A stretch of 64,000 bases of DNA from Pseudomonas sp. R4-35-07 (lineage in GTDB: Bacteria; Pseudomonadota; Gammaproteobacteria; Pseudomonadales; Pseudomonadaceae): the NCBI RefSeq assembly GCF_003852235.1, contig NZ_CP027732.1, forward strand, positions 186,001 to 250,000. Reading direction: 5' to 3'. The notes below the pieces were generated by a model, which ran no database searches, was not told the origin of the DNA, and saw only the letters and a program-made list of their open reading frames with translations. The position numbers were made by a program, and so were the translations under genes. This document shows positions 1-8,835 of this stretch, piece after piece (positions within the stretch are counted from its first letter, which is position 1; the number at the start of each line of letters is the position of its first letter).

Positions 1-1
1 T

Positions 2-124
2 GGCGTATTTGGCGCGCCAACCCTCGGCCAGCAATTGCAGCAACTCAAGGACACCGAACAACGCCAGGTGATTGACCTGGCGCGTGCACTGCAACAGGTC
101 GGCATCAGCGAAATGCAGGCTTGA
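2..124 (+). CDS. 3' end of an unidentified protein (partial)
   Basis: An open frame runs from the window edge to a TGA at 122-124. It encodes about 40 residues ending in ALQQVGISEMQA. The start and most of the protein lie outside the window. The tail is rich in Q, L and charged residues and looks helical. I do not recognise the family. Its stop sits only about 40 bases before the TolC-like gene, so the two are probably co-transcribed. In such clusters an adaptor, ABC transporter or polysaccharide-related gene would be expected here, but nothing visible decides between them. Confidence 0.55.
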   Translation, partial: GVFGAPTLGQQLQQLKDTEQRQVIDLARALQQVGISEMQA

Positions 125-165
125 ACATACTTAACTCAAGACGCAGGAACAGGGGCGCTCCAAGG

Positions 166-1680
166 ATGAAAACAGGTCATAAGTTGTTCGGCGCCAGCTT
201 GCTGGCGCTGGCGATCGGCGGTTGTGCGGTCACCAGCGAGCCGATTGAACGCAGTGTCAGTGAGCAGCGAGCCCGCAGCGATCTGCAAGGCATGTACAAG
301 GACCAGGAGCCGCTGAGCGGCCCGCTCACGCTGCACCAGGCCATGGCCCGTGCGGTGAAGTACAACCTCGAAGGCCGCTTGAAGATCATGGAAGAAGCCC
401 TGGCCATGCGTCAGTCCGACCTTTCCAGCTTCGACATGCTGCCGCGCATGGCCCTGTCTGCGGGCTACGCCGGGCGCAATAACACCAACGCCTCCAGCAG
501 CCAGAGCGTGCTCAGTGGCAACCAGTCGCTGGAACCGTCCACCTCCCAGGACCGCGACCGCCGCGTGGCGGACCTGACCATGGTGTGGAACGTTCTCGAC
601 TTTGGTGTGAGCTACATCAGCGCCAAGCAGCAGGGCGACCAGCGTCTGATCATCCAGGAACGTCGGCGCAAGGTGATCAACACCATCGTGCAGGACGTAC
701 GCTCGGCCTATTGGCGCGCCGTGGCGGCTGAACGCTTGCTGACCCAGATCGACAGCCTGATGGCGCGGGTCAACCAGGCCCAGACCAACAGCCAGAGCAT
801 GAGCGAGCAGCGCATCGGCGACCCGGTGCAGGCCCTCGGTTACCAGCGCTCGCTGATCGAAGCCACGCGCCAGTTGCAGGAACAGCGCCGCGCGCTGTCC
901 CTGGCCAAGACCGAACTGGCTACCCTGATCAACCTGCCCATGGGCACCGACCTCAAGCTGGTAACGCCCGATGACTACAGCGTGCCGCAACTGAAGGTCA
1001 AGCTGGCCAGCCTGGAGCAGGAAGCCCTGGCCAACCGCCCTGAACTGCGCGAGCAGGACTACCAGACCCGCATCAGCGCCGCCGAAACCCGCAAAGCCAT
1101 GCTGCGCCTGCTGCCGGGCCTGGAGTTTTCGGCCGGAGGCCATTACGACAGCAACTCGTTTTTGGTCGACAACCGTTGGGCCGACTACGGCGCCAAGATC
1201 ACCTGGAACCTGTTCAACGTGATCTCCGCGCCGGCCGCCATCGACGTCGCCAAGGCCGGTGAAAACGTCGCGACAGCCCGACGCCAGGCGATGTCCATCG
1301 CGGTGCTGGCCCAAGTCTACGTGGCCAACGCCAATTACCAGGAAGCCGTGCGCCAGTTCAAGACCAGCGAACAACTGGCCAGCATCGACGGGCAAATCCT
1401 CACTCAGTTGCGCAACCGCCATGAGGCCGCCGGGTTAGGCGAGCTCGACTTGATCCAGGGCGAACTCAACACCCTGCAAGCCGACCTGCGCCGCGACCTG
1501 GCCTACGCCGACCTGCGCAACGCCTATGGCCAGATCTTCGCCAGCGCCGGGCTCGACCCGTTGCCCGAAGAGCTGGACTCGGACCGCGTACAGTCCATCG
1601 CCACGGCGTTGGCTGGCCGCGAATCAGCGTGGGCTGCCGGCAATATCGCCACGCCGGTGCCACGTGCCGTCGCCAAATAA
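166..1680 (+). CDS. TolC-family outer-membrane efflux lipoprotein
   Basis: This is an outer-membrane factor of the TolC superfamily, the trimeric exit duct used by type I secretion or efflux systems. ATG at 166 is preferred over the TTG at 121: it follows a purine-rich stretch and gives a clean lipoprotein signal (MKTGHKLFGASLLALAIGGC, lipobox AIGGC). About 504 residues, normal for the family. Two repeats of the long alpha-helical OEP domain are seen, the first around residues 60-260 and the second around 290-480, with typical heptad-like Q/A/L-rich helices. It follows an unidentified gene closely and is followed by cysC with almost no gap. It could be part of a dedicated exporter whose adaptor and transporter lie upstream of the window. 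The family is clear; the substrate is unknown. Confidence 0.85.
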   Translation: MKTGHKLFGASLLALAIGGCAVTSEPIERSVSEQRARSDLQGMYKDQEPLSGPLTLHQAMARAVKYNLEGRLKIMEEALAMRQSDLSSFDMLPRMALSAGYAGRNNTNASSSQSVLSGNQSLEPSTSQDRDRRVADLTMVWNVLDFGVSYISAKQQGDQRLIIQERRRKVINTIVQDVRSAYWRAVAAERLLTQIDSLMARVNQAQTNSQSMSEQRIGDPVQALGYQRSLIEATRQLQEQRRALSLAKTELATLINLPMGTDLKLVTPDDYSVPQLKVKLASLEQEALANRPELREQDYQTRISAAETRKAMLRLLPGLEFSAGGHYDSNSFLVDNRWADYGAKITWNLFNVISAPAAIDVAKAGENVATARRQAMSIAVLAQVYVANANYQEAVRQFKTSEQLASIDGQILTQLRNRHEAAGLGELDLIQGELNTLQADLRRDLAYADLRNAYGQIFASAGLDPLPEELDSDRVQSIATALAGRESAWAAGNIATPVPRAVAK

Positions 1681-1684
1681 CCTG

Positions 1685-2275
1685 GTGGCGCCGACGGCGA
1701 GCGTCACTCGCCGTCAACGCGAAGCGCGCAATGGGCATCGCGGCGTGGCGATCCTGCTCACCGGTTTGCCTGCCTCGGGCAAATCCACCCTGGCCCAGGG
1801 GCTGCAAGCGGCGTTGTTCGAACAGGGCCGGCAGAGCCTGGTCCTCGACGGCGACGCCTTGCGCGGTGGCCTCAACAAAGACCTGGGGTTTGCCGACAGC
1901 GATCGCCTGGAGAACATCCGCCGCGCCAGCGAACTCTCGGCACTGCTGGTAGAAAACGGGCACATCGTGATCCTGGCGTTGATCGCGCCGCTGGTTGAGC
2001 TGCGCGCGGTGTTTGCCGAGCGCCTGGGCGCCGATTATCGCGAAGTGTGGTGCAGCGCCTCACTCGTGGTGTGCGAAGGCCGCGACCCCAAGGGGCACTA
2101 TGCCCGGGCGCGAAGGGGAGAACTGCCGGGGTTCACCGGCATCGGCTCGCCTTACGAGCCACCGCCCCATGCGTCGCTGGTGTTGGATACCGGCGTGCTG
2201 CCGGCACAGCAGTGCGTCGAGCGGTTGCTGGCGTGGCTGGCGCCTGGGCTAGACTCTGGGAAATCGTCTTCTTAG
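1685..2275 (+). CDS. cysC: adenylyl-sulfate kinase (APS kinase)
   Basis: Phosphorylates adenosine 5'-phosphosulfate to PAPS, the sulfate donor for reduction and for sulfotransferases. The P-loop GLPASGKST, the DGDALRGGLNKDLGF block followed by DRLENIRR, and a C-terminal segment close to the classic RDPKGxYxxAR..GFTGIxxPYEPP signature are all present. The frame is open upstream inside the tolC gene, but those codons look like a shadow. GTG at 1685, five bases after the tolC stop, is my best start and gives about 196 residues, the usual CysC size; no strong ribosome-binding site is visible, so the start is uncertain. A stand-alone CysC next to an outer-membrane factor is not the usual cysDNC assimilation context. 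It suggests PAPS supply for a sulfated secreted or surface product (inference). Confidence 0.85.
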   Translation: MAPTASVTRRQREARNGHRGVAILLTGLPASGKSTLAQGLQAALFEQGRQSLVLDGDALRGGLNKDLGFADSDRLENIRRASELSALLVENGHIVILALIAPLVELRAVFAERLGADYREVWCSASLVVCEGRDPKGHYARARRGELPGFTGIGSPYEPPPHASLVLDTGVLPAQQCVERLLAWLAPGLDSGKSSS

Positions 2276-2284
2276 GAGCCCGCC

Positions 2285-2542
2285 ATGGAATCGCCTGTGC
2301 ATAGCTTGTCGTCACTGTTCAAACAGCTTGGATTAGCGGATGACCCGGTGAGCATTGAGCAATTTGTGGCGGTTCATTCACCGCTCAAGCCGGAGCTGAA
2401 ACTGGCGGATGCGTTTTTCTGGACCGATAGCCAAAGAGCGTTTTTGCGTGAGGAGATTCTGGAAGATGCGGATTGGGCGGTGGTGGTGGATGAGTTGAAT
2501 GTGATGTTGCGGGGCGGGCGAGATGTGCAAAAAAATGTGTGA
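2285..2542 (+). CDS. DUF2789 family protein
   Basis: Small acidic protein of 85 residues starting with MESPVHSLSSLFKQLGL and containing FFWTDSQRAFLREEILEDADWA, which fits the DUF2789 family common in Pseudomonas. AGGAG lies seven bases before the ATG, so the start is secure. There is no signal peptide or membrane segment, so it is probably cytosolic. The gene starts nine bases after the cysC stop and may be read through from it. No function is known for the family and nothing here suggests one. Confidence 0.8.
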   Translation: MESPVHSLSSLFKQLGLADDPVSIEQFVAVHSPLKPELKLADAFFWTDSQRAFLREEILEDADWAVVVDELNVMLRGGRDVQKNV

Positions 2543-2620
2543 AAAGGCCAAAACTTGAAAAAAAATGGTGAGGGTTGAAAAAAACCGAGCTTTAGTCGGC
2601 TAGGTGAATTTTTTTTGAGA

Positions 2621-2815
2621 ATGTGGGAGGGGGCTTGCCCTAATGTCAGTCAGTTAAGGCTTTTTGTAGGAGCGAGCTTGCTCGCGAAGAACTCAAGGCC
2701 CCCTCGTTCATCCAGAATGAATGCGTTGTCTGGGCGTTTTTCGCGAGCAAGCTCGCTCCTACAGTGAAGCCCTTTCGCTTAACTGACGGCATTAGGGCTT
2801 GCCCCCTCCCACATT
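2621..2815. repeat. nested REPIN: one REP family inside another
   Basis: The outer arms are a TGTGGGAGGGGGCTTGCCC half at 2621 and its inverse ending at 2814. Between them lies a second inverted pair of a different family: GTAGGAGCGAGCTTGCTCGCG from 2666 and its inverse ending at 2762. The outer loop also retains matching CAGTTAAG / CTTAACTG sequence on either side of the inner pair. The arrangement is best read as one REPIN inserted into the loop of another. Confidence 0.8.
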
Positions 2816-2903
2816 TGCCCTGCGGTGTTGCCGCCAAGTCGCTCCACTCATCCGCGAAATTGTTTCCAAACTTGACGGGCGCGCATCGATCCACCATATT
2901 GAT

Positions 2904-2919
2904 AGTTAGCAAACTAACT
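2904..2919. promoter_or_regulatory. palindromic MarR-type operator
   Basis: A perfect inverted repeat, AGTTAG-CAAA-CTAACT, lies 17 bases upstream of the MarR start. Its size and position match operators bound by MarR dimers that repress their own operon. It probably overlaps the promoter of the efflux operon. The palindrome is seen directly; its role is inferred. Confidence 0.7.
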
Positions 2920-2935
2920 GTATGCGAACTATCCA

Positions 2936-3373
2936 GTGCCTCAATCTCTCGAACAACTCCAGATGAACCTCAGCAGCAGCATGGTGGTGGGCGCCCGTCA
3001 CTGGCGCAAAATCTGCCAGACCACGCTGGTGAGCTATGGCATCTCTGAAGCCTGCGCCGTGCCGCTGTTGATGATCGGTCGCCTGGGGGACGGGGTGCAT
3101 CAGGTCAAAGTGGCCCAGGCGTCGGGGATGGAAAGCCCGTCGCTGGTGCGCCTGCTCGACCGGCTGTGCCACGACGGCTATGTGTGCCGTACCGAAGACA
3201 TCCACGACCGCCGCGCCAAGGCCCTGAGCCTGACCGCGCGTGGCCGCGAGTTGGTGCAGGCGGTCGAGGCGCAACTGGTGCGCCTGCGCCTCGAAGTGCT
3301 GGCGGACATTACGACCACCGATATGGAAGCCGCGCTGCGCGTACTGCGGGCCTTTGAGGCGGCGACGCCTTGA
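2936..3373 (+). CDS. MarR-family transcriptional regulator
   Basis: Winged-helix repressor of 145 residues. The helix-turn-helix and wing region reads VAQASGMESPSLVRLLDRLCHDGYVCR, followed by the DRRAKALSLTARG wing typical of MarR/SlyA proteins. The start is GTG at 2936; ATG at 2963 is an in-frame alternative nine codons later. A strong palindrome sits just upstream, and the stop overlaps the TTG start of the FUSC transporter, so it heads the efflux operon and probably represses it until a phenolic or similar ligand binds. The ligand cannot be read from sequence. Confidence 0.88.
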   Translation: MPQSLEQLQMNLSSSMVVGARHWRKICQTTLVSYGISEACAVPLLMIGRLGDGVHQVKVAQASGMESPSLVRLLDRLCHDGYVCRTEDIHDRRAKALSLTARGRELVQAVEAQLVRLRLEVLADITTTDMEAALRVLRAFEAATP

Positions 3374-5448
3374 ACGGATTCTTGACCGGCGTTCCGCCCG
3401 CTCGCGACTGGTTCTACGGGGTGCGTACGTTCGCCGCCTCGATGATCGCGCTGTACATCGCCATGCTCATGCAAATGCCGCGTCCCTATTGGGCGATGGC
3501 CACGGTGTATATCGTCTCCAGCCCCTTTGTCGGCCCCACCAGTTCCAAGGCGTTGTACCGCGCCATCGGCACCTTGATGGGCGCGGCGGCGGCGGTGTTT
3601 TTTGTGCCGATGTTCGTGCAGTCGCCCTACATCCTGGTGGTGGTGATCGCGTTGTGGACCGGGACCTTGCTGTTTCTCTCCCTGCACCTGCGCACCGCCA
3701 ACAACTACGCACTGATGCTGGCCGGCTACACCTTGCCGCTGATTGCCCTGCCGGTGGTGGATAACCCGTTGGCGGTGTGGGACGTGGCTGAGGCGCGTAC
3801 CGAGGAAATCTTCCTTGGCATCGCCGTGGCGGCGGTGGTGGGCGCAATGTTCTGGCCGCGTCGCCTGATGCCTGTGTTCGATGGCTCCGTGGCCAAGTGG
3901 TTTACCGACGCCCAGGTCTACAGCCAACGTTTTCTCACCCGCGATGTAGACACGGAAGCCGTCAGCAGCCTGCGCGGTGGCATGGTCGCGACCTTCAACA
4001 CCCTCGAATTGATGATCGGCCAGTTGCCCCACGAAGGCGCACGGCCGCAGACGGTGCGCAACACCAAGGAACTGCGCGGGCGCATGATTCACCTGTTGCC
4101 GGTGATCGATGCCCTGGACGATGCGGTGTACGCCATCGAACATCGCGCCCCCGAGTTTCTCGCTCAGCTCACGCCGTTGCTCCAGGAGGCCGACGCCTGG
4201 CTGCAAAGCACCACCCAAACAGCCCCGCTTGAACGTTGGCGCGTGCTGCGCGACCAGATTGACGCCGCGCAACCCCAAGGCGAAGCGCTGGACGACCGCC
4301 ACACGTTGCTGTTCTCCAACGCCCTGTACCGCCTCGGCGAATGGGTCGACCTGTGGCAAGACTGCCGCAGCCTGCAAGCCGCCATCCAGTGCGAAAGCCA
4401 GGACACTTGGCGCGCCGTGTACCGTCACTGGCGCCTGGGCCGGCTCACGCCGTTCCTTGACCGAGGCCTGATGTTCTACTCGGCGTTTTCCACCGTCAGC
4501 GCGATCGTCGTCGCCTCGGTGCTGTGGATTCTGCTGGGTTGGACCGACGGCGGCAGCGCAGTGATCCTGGCCGCCGTCGCCTGCAGCTTTTTCGCCTCGA
4601 TGGACGACCCCGCACCGCAGATTTACCGGTTCTTTTTCTGGACCGCCATGTCGGTGCTGCTCGCCAGCCTGTACCTGTTCCTGGTGCTGCCCAACCTGCA
4701 CGACTTCCCGATGCTGGTGCTGGCGTTCGCCGTGCCGTTCATTTGCATCGGCACCCTCACCGTGCAGCCGCGCTTTTACCTGGGAATGCTGCTGACGCTG
4801 GTCAACACTTCATCGTTCATCAGCATCCAGGGCGCCTATGACGCGGACTTTCTCAACTTCGCCAACGTCAACCTGGCCGGTCCCGTAGGCCTGCTGTTTG
4901 CCTTTATCTGGACCCTGATCGCGCGGCCCTTCGGCGCGGAACTGGCGGCCAAGCGCCTGACCCGTTTCAGCTGGCGCGACATCGTCAGCCTCACCGAACC
5001 TGCGAGCCTGGCCGAACACCGGCACATGGCCGCGCAAATGCTCGACCGCCTGATGCAGCACCTGCCGCGCCTGGGCCTCACCGGCCAGGACACCGGCACC
5101 GCGCTGCGCGACCTGCGCGTGGCGCTGAACCTGCTCGATCTGCTCGCCTACTCGCCGCGCATCCTCGGCGTGCCTCGCGTGCTGCTCAACCAGGTGGTGG
5201 AAGGCGTGGGCGGCTATTTCAAGGCGTGCCTCAAGGCCGGTGAACGCTTGCCCGCGCCCAGCGGTCTGCTGATGACCCTGGACCGCACACGCCGCGCCCT
5301 CAACGGCCAGGGCCTGCAAGACGACGGTGACACGCGCCTGCACCTGCTGCATGCCCTGGCCGGCCTGCGCCTGGCGCTGTTGCCTGGCGTGGAGTTCATT
5401 GGCGGCACGGAAATGGAAGCGCCGCTACCCGATGGAGCGCCTTTATGA
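3370..5448 (+). CDS. FUSC-family inner-membrane efflux protein (AaeB-like)
   Basis: 692-residue inner-membrane protein of the fusaric-acid resistance / aromatic acid exporter family. It has two sets of hydrophobic helices, roughly residues 15-170 and 365-540, each followed by a soluble helical region: the AaeB plan. The start is TTG at 3370, overlapping the MarR stop. With the DUF1656 protein, HlyD adaptor and NodT-type outer-membrane protein that follow by stop-start overlaps, it forms a tripartite pump. Relatives export hydroxybenzoates or fusaric acid; the substrate here is unproven. Confidence 0.88.
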   Translation: MNGFLTGVPPARDWFYGVRTFAASMIALYIAMLMQMPRPYWAMATVYIVSSPFVGPTSSKALYRAIGTLMGAAAAVFFVPMFVQSPYILVVVIALWTGTLLFLSLHLRTANNYALMLAGYTLPLIALPVVDNPLAVWDVAEARTEEIFLGIAVAAVVGAMFWPRRLMPVFDGSVAKWFTDAQVYSQRFLTRDVDTEAVSSLRGGMVATFNTLELMIGQLPHEGARPQTVRNTKELRGRMIHLLPVIDALDDAVYAIEHRAPEFLAQLTPLLQEADAWLQSTTQTAPLERWRVLRDQIDAAQPQGEALDDRHTLLFSNALYRLGEWVDLWQDCRSLQAAIQCESQDTWRAVYRHWRLGRLTPFLDRGLMFYSAFSTVSAIVVASVLWILLGWTDGGSAVILAAVACSFFASMDDPAPQIYRFFFWTAMSVLLASLYLFLVLPNLHDFPMLVLAFAVPFICIGTLTVQPRFYLGMLLTLVNTSSFISIQGAYDADFLNFANVNLAGPVGLLFAFIWTLIARPFGAELAAKRLTRFSWRDIVSLTEPASLAEHRHMAAQMLDRLMQHLPRLGLTGQDTGTALRDLRVALNLLDLLAYSPRILGVPRVLLNQVVEGVGGYFKACLKAGERLPAPSGLLMTLDRTRRALNGQGLQDDGDTRLHLLHALAGLRLALLPGVEFIGGTEMEAPLPDGAPL

Positions 5449-5654
5449 TCGGTGACCTGGATATCAGCGGCGTATTCCTGCCCACGCTGCTGGTGCTGAT
5501 GGGCATTACCTATGTGTTGTTTCTGGTGGTGCACGGGCTGTTGACGCGCATGCACTTCTATCGCCTGGTCTGGCACCGGGCATTGTTCAATGTGGGGCTC
5601 TACGCGCTGTTGCTGGGCGCGGTGGACTCACTCAGTCGATATTTGATGACATGA
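5445..5654 (+). CDS. DUF1656 small membrane protein (AaeX-like)
   Basis: 69-residue protein with two hydrophobic helices (about residues 12-32 and 45-62). It matches the DUF1656/AaeX proteins that accompany FUSC pumps. Its ATG overlaps the FUSC stop (ATGA), and its stop overlaps the adaptor start, showing translational coupling. The biochemical role of AaeX is not established; its constant place in these operons suggests an accessory subunit. Confidence 0.85.
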   Translation: MIGDLDISGVFLPTLLVLMGITYVLFLVVHGLLTRMHFYRLVWHRALFNVGLYALLLGAVDSLSRYLMT

Positions 5655-6541
5655 AAAAACCTTTTTTGACCATCGGCCGTGTAGTCCTGACGCTGTTGAT
5701 CGTGAGTTTCGCGGTTGTCGTCGTGTGGCGCATGGTCATGTACTACATGTTTGCGCCCTGGACCCGCGACGGGCACATCCGCGCCGACATCGTGCAGATC
5801 GCCCCGGACGTGTCCGGGCTGATCCAGCGGGTGGACGTGCGCGACAACCAACTGGTGACCAAGGGCCAGGTGCTGTTTGCCGTCGACCAGGACCGCTTCA
5901 AGCTGGCCCTGCGCCAGGCCCAGGCCGCCGTGGCTGATCGCCAGGAAACCCTGGCGCAGGCCCAGCGCGAGTACAAGCGTAACCGTGGCCTGGGCAACCT
6001 GGTGCCCAGCGAGCAACTGGAAGAAAGCCAGTCCCGCGTGGCCCGTGCCCAATCGGCGCTGGCCGAGGCGCAAGTGACGGTGGATTCCGCCCAGCTCAAC
6101 CTCGACCGTTCGGTGATCCGCAGCCCCGTGGACGGCTATGTCAACGACCGCGCGCCGCGCACCCAGGAGTTCGTCACCGCCGGGCGGCCGGTGCTGTCGG
6201 TGGTGGACAGCAATTCCTTCCATATCGACGGCTACTTCGAAGAGACCAAGCTCGACGGCATCCACGTCGGCATGGGCGTGGATATCCGCGTGATCGGTGA
6301 CAACGCCCGTCTGCATGGGCATGTGCAGAGCATCGTCGCCGGTATCGAAGACCGCGACCGCAGCAGCGGCTCCAACCTGCTGCCCAACGTCAACCCGGCG
6401 TTCAGCTGGGTGCGCCTGGCCCAGCGGATTCCCGTGCGCATTGCCTTCGATGACGTGCCGCCGGACTTTCGCATGATCGCCGGGCGTACGGCGACGGTGT
6501 CGATCATCGATGACAAGGCCAAAGCCGGAGACCAGCCATGA
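5651..6541 (+). CDS. HlyD-family periplasmic adaptor (AaeA-like)
   Basis: 296-residue membrane-fusion protein. One N-terminal transmembrane helix (about residues 8-30) is followed by APWTRDGHIRADIVQIAPDVSGLI, the start of the biotinyl-lipoyl-like domain. An alpha hairpin comes next (about 75-140), and the second half of the lipoyl domain (LDRSVIRSPVDGYV). It links the FUSC pump to the outer-membrane factor encoded next. Start and stop overlap both neighbours by four bases. Confidence 0.9.
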   Translation: MKKPFLTIGRVVLTLLIVSFAVVVVWRMVMYYMFAPWTRDGHIRADIVQIAPDVSGLIQRVDVRDNQLVTKGQVLFAVDQDRFKLALRQAQAAVADRQETLAQAQREYKRNRGLGNLVPSEQLEESQSRVARAQSALAEAQVTVDSAQLNLDRSVIRSPVDGYVNDRAPRTQEFVTAGRPVLSVVDSNSFHIDGYFEETKLDGIHVGMGVDIRVIGDNARLHGHVQSIVAGIEDRDRSSGSNLLPNVNPAFSWVRLAQRIPVRIAFDDVPPDFRMIAGRTATVSIIDDKAKAGDQP

Positions 6542-7980
6542 AGCAACTGCTGGCCACCGCTGCGCTGGGGGTGTTGCTGTCGGCCTGCCAGGCGGTAGGC
6601 CCGGACTACAAATTGCCGAACGCCGCTGCCGTCAACCGTGGCGACCTGCAAGGCGCTATCGCGGGGGAGGGCAATAACGTGGTGTCGGCGCCGGTGCCGA
6701 CGGACTGGTGGAAACTCTACAAAGATCCGCGCCTGGATGAGCTGGTGCGCCAGGCCATGGCCTCCAACACCGACTTGCGCGTGGCGGCCGCCAATTTGCA
6801 ACGCGCGCGCTATCAGACCCAGCAGGCCGAATCCGCAGGCGGCTGGAGCGCCGGTGCCAAGGCCGAAGCCCAGCGGTTGCAGGAGTCCGGCGAAGCCTTC
6901 TTGCTGGAAGACAAAGTCCCGGTGGGCAACATCGGCAGTGTCGGCATCACCACCTCGTATCAATTCGACCTGTTCGGCACCCTGCAGCGTGGCATCGAAA
7001 GCGCTCAGGCCAGCGCCGATGCGGCCCAGGCGGCCGCCGATATCGCGCGCATTACCCTGGTGGCCGATGTGGTGCGTTCCTACGCCCAGGTCTGCGCCGC
7101 CAACGAAGAGCTGGCGATTGCCAACGAATCCCTCGACCTGCAAGCGCAAAGCACCCAGCTCACTCAGCGCCTGCGCGACGCCGGGCGTGGCGATGAAACC
7201 CAGGTCACGCGCTCGCAAACCCAATACAAATCCCTGCGCGCCGATATGCCGCGCTACGAAGCCGCGCGCCAGGCGGGGCTGTTCCGGCTGTCGATGCTGC
7301 TGGCCAAACCCCTCGATCAACTGCCGGCCGGCACCGCCAATTGCGCCGAGCTGCCGCACATTGCGCAATTGTTGCCGGTGGGCGACGGCGCGGCCCTGCT
7401 CAAGCGCCGCCCGGATGTACGCCAGGCCGAACGTCAACTGGCCGCTGCCACCGCACGCATCGGCGTGGCCACCGGCGCCTTGTACCCCGACATCGCCATC
7501 GGCGCCACGGTGGGCACAGTGGGCCTGCTCGACAACCTCGGCCAGCCGGCGACCAATCGCTGGGGCTTTGGCCCGATGATCAGCTGGACAGTGCCGACCA
7601 ACGGCGCCCGTGCCCGTATCCACGAAGCCGAAGCCGCGACCCAGGGCGCCCTGGCGCACTTCGACGGGGTAGTGCTTAACGCGATCCGCGAAACCCAGAC
7701 CGGCCTGGCGCAGTACACCGCCATGTTGCAGCGCCGTGAGGCGCTGGCCGATGCCGAACGCTCGGCACGTGAAGCGGCAGACCAGACCCACCGGTTCTTC
7801 CAGGCCGGGCGCGAGTCGTTCCTCGCCGACCTGCAAGCGACCCGCACCTACACCACCATGCGCGCGCAATTGGCGGCGGCCAACACCCAGGTTGCGATGA
7901 GCCAGATCGACCTGTTCCTGGCCCTGGGCGGCGGCTGGGAAAGCGGACGAACGCAAGGGGTAAAACCCGGCAATCCGTGA
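6538..7980 (+). CDS. NodT-type outer-membrane efflux lipoprotein
   Basis: 480-residue outer-membrane factor of the RND/NodT type. The signal peptide ends in VLLSAC, so the mature protein is lipidated at its first cysteine. The VGPDYKLP motif right after the lipobox, the TDWWKLYKDPRLDELVRQA segment and two OEP repeats are characteristic. It is the last gene of the MarR-FUSC-DUF1656-HlyD operon and provides its outer-membrane channel, independent of the TolC homologue at the start of the window. Confidence 0.9.
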   Translation: MKQLLATAALGVLLSACQAVGPDYKLPNAAAVNRGDLQGAIAGEGNNVVSAPVPTDWWKLYKDPRLDELVRQAMASNTDLRVAAANLQRARYQTQQAESAGGWSAGAKAEAQRLQESGEAFLLEDKVPVGNIGSVGITTSYQFDLFGTLQRGIESAQASADAAQAAADIARITLVADVVRSYAQVCAANEELAIANESLDLQAQSTQLTQRLRDAGRGDETQVTRSQTQYKSLRADMPRYEAARQAGLFRLSMLLAKPLDQLPAGTANCAELPHIAQLLPVGDGAALLKRRPDVRQAERQLAAATARIGVATGALYPDIAIGATVGTVGLLDNLGQPATNRWGFGPMISWTVPTNGARARIHEAEAATQGALAHFDGVVLNAIRETQTGLAQYTAMLQRREALADAERSAREAADQTHRFFQAGRESFLADLQATRTYTTMRAQLAAANTQVAMSQIDLFLALGGGWESGRTQGVKPGNP

Positions 7981-8057
7981 GGTGATGGCTATGCTGTGTC
8001 TAAGGGGCGTAACGCCTCGCCTGACACTGCTCGCGTTTGCTCATGGGGATTCCAATA

Positions 8058-8690
8058 ATGAAAAACCCTTATGCTCCCGCTTTCTGGTGCGTGCTCTTCG
8101 CACTGGTGCTGTTATCGGCCGCGTATTTCTACGGGGTGATGCTCGCCCACCAGCTCGACAAGGCCATGGTGTTTCTCGACAGCGCCTGCCTGGTCATCGG
8201 TACTTTGTCCATCGGCGTGGTGGCCTGGGCGTCGTATCAAAACCAGCGGGTGAAGCGAAAGCTGCTCGAGCAAGGCAAGACCCGCGTAACGATCTGGGAC
8301 ACCAAGGTTGCCCTGCGCCGTGTCGAAACCGTGTTCGACCGCTATTTCTGGGGCAGCTACTGGCAACCCGGGCGCACCTTCCAGGAAGTCATGGGCGACC
8401 TCACCGGCACGCCCCTGGAAAAAAGCCTCGAAGTCCTCAAGAAACAGTGCGTGGTGCTCGACCGGCAGGTCGCGGACGGTAGGCACTGGCTCAATAATGC
8501 GCGGGAATTGTCCGATGTCGCCACGCAGATGGCCCGTGAACGCTATCAGCTGGACTTCTGTGACCCCAAGACCGACACCCCCGGCAATGCCGTGATACAC
8601 CGCGAGTTTGAGGTGCTGGTCTACACCTGGACGGCGCGCTTGAAGAGTTTCGATCACCAACTGGACGAAATTGAGCTGGAGTACTCCTGA
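8058..8690 (+). CDS. two-helix membrane protein of unknown function
   Basis: Encodes about 210 residues. Two hydrophobic helices lie near the N-terminus (about 8-28 and 44-62), followed by a basic stretch (QNQRVKRKLLEQGK) and a soluble, largely helical C-terminal region containing WGSYWQPG and ELDEIELEYS. ATG at 8058 is chosen because GGGGA stands eight bases upstream; two earlier in-frame starts lack this. I do not recognise a family. The gene stands alone between the efflux operon and the DUF945 gene. Confidence 0.6.
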   Translation: MKNPYAPAFWCVLFALVLLSAAYFYGVMLAHQLDKAMVFLDSACLVIGTLSIGVVAWASYQNQRVKRKLLEQGKTRVTIWDTKVALRRVETVFDRYFWGSYWQPGRTFQEVMGDLTGTPLEKSLEVLKKQCVVLDRQVADGRHWLNNARELSDVATQMARERYQLDFCDPKTDTPGNAVIHREFEVLVYTWTARLKSFDHQLDEIELEYS

Positions 8691-8835
8691 ACTCCTGCTG
8701 AACTGATCCCTCTGAAAGGCTGGGCCGTTTATGCCCGCCAGTGCTAATCTTCACCCGTTTTCGGCGGGCTTGAGCCAATCCCTCGGGGTTCAAGGAAGAC
8801 AGCCCACTTCTCACAGGATTTGATCAGGTCACTTC

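Larger units (their letters stand above)
2543..2935. other. intergenic region before marR-like gene
   Basis: A 393-base gap. It begins with A-rich sequence and a small CCGA...TCGG hairpin followed by a T run (about 2584-2618), a plausible terminator for the DUF2789 gene. It then holds a nested REPIN (2621-2815) and the palindromic operator of the following MarR gene (2904-2919). No gene is seen in it. Confidence 0.6.

Noticed and set aside
7982..8482. A 166-codon plus-strand frame starting before the two-helix membrane protein
   Set aside because: It is the shifted frame of the gene at 8058, arginine- and proline-rich, with no good ribosome-binding site.
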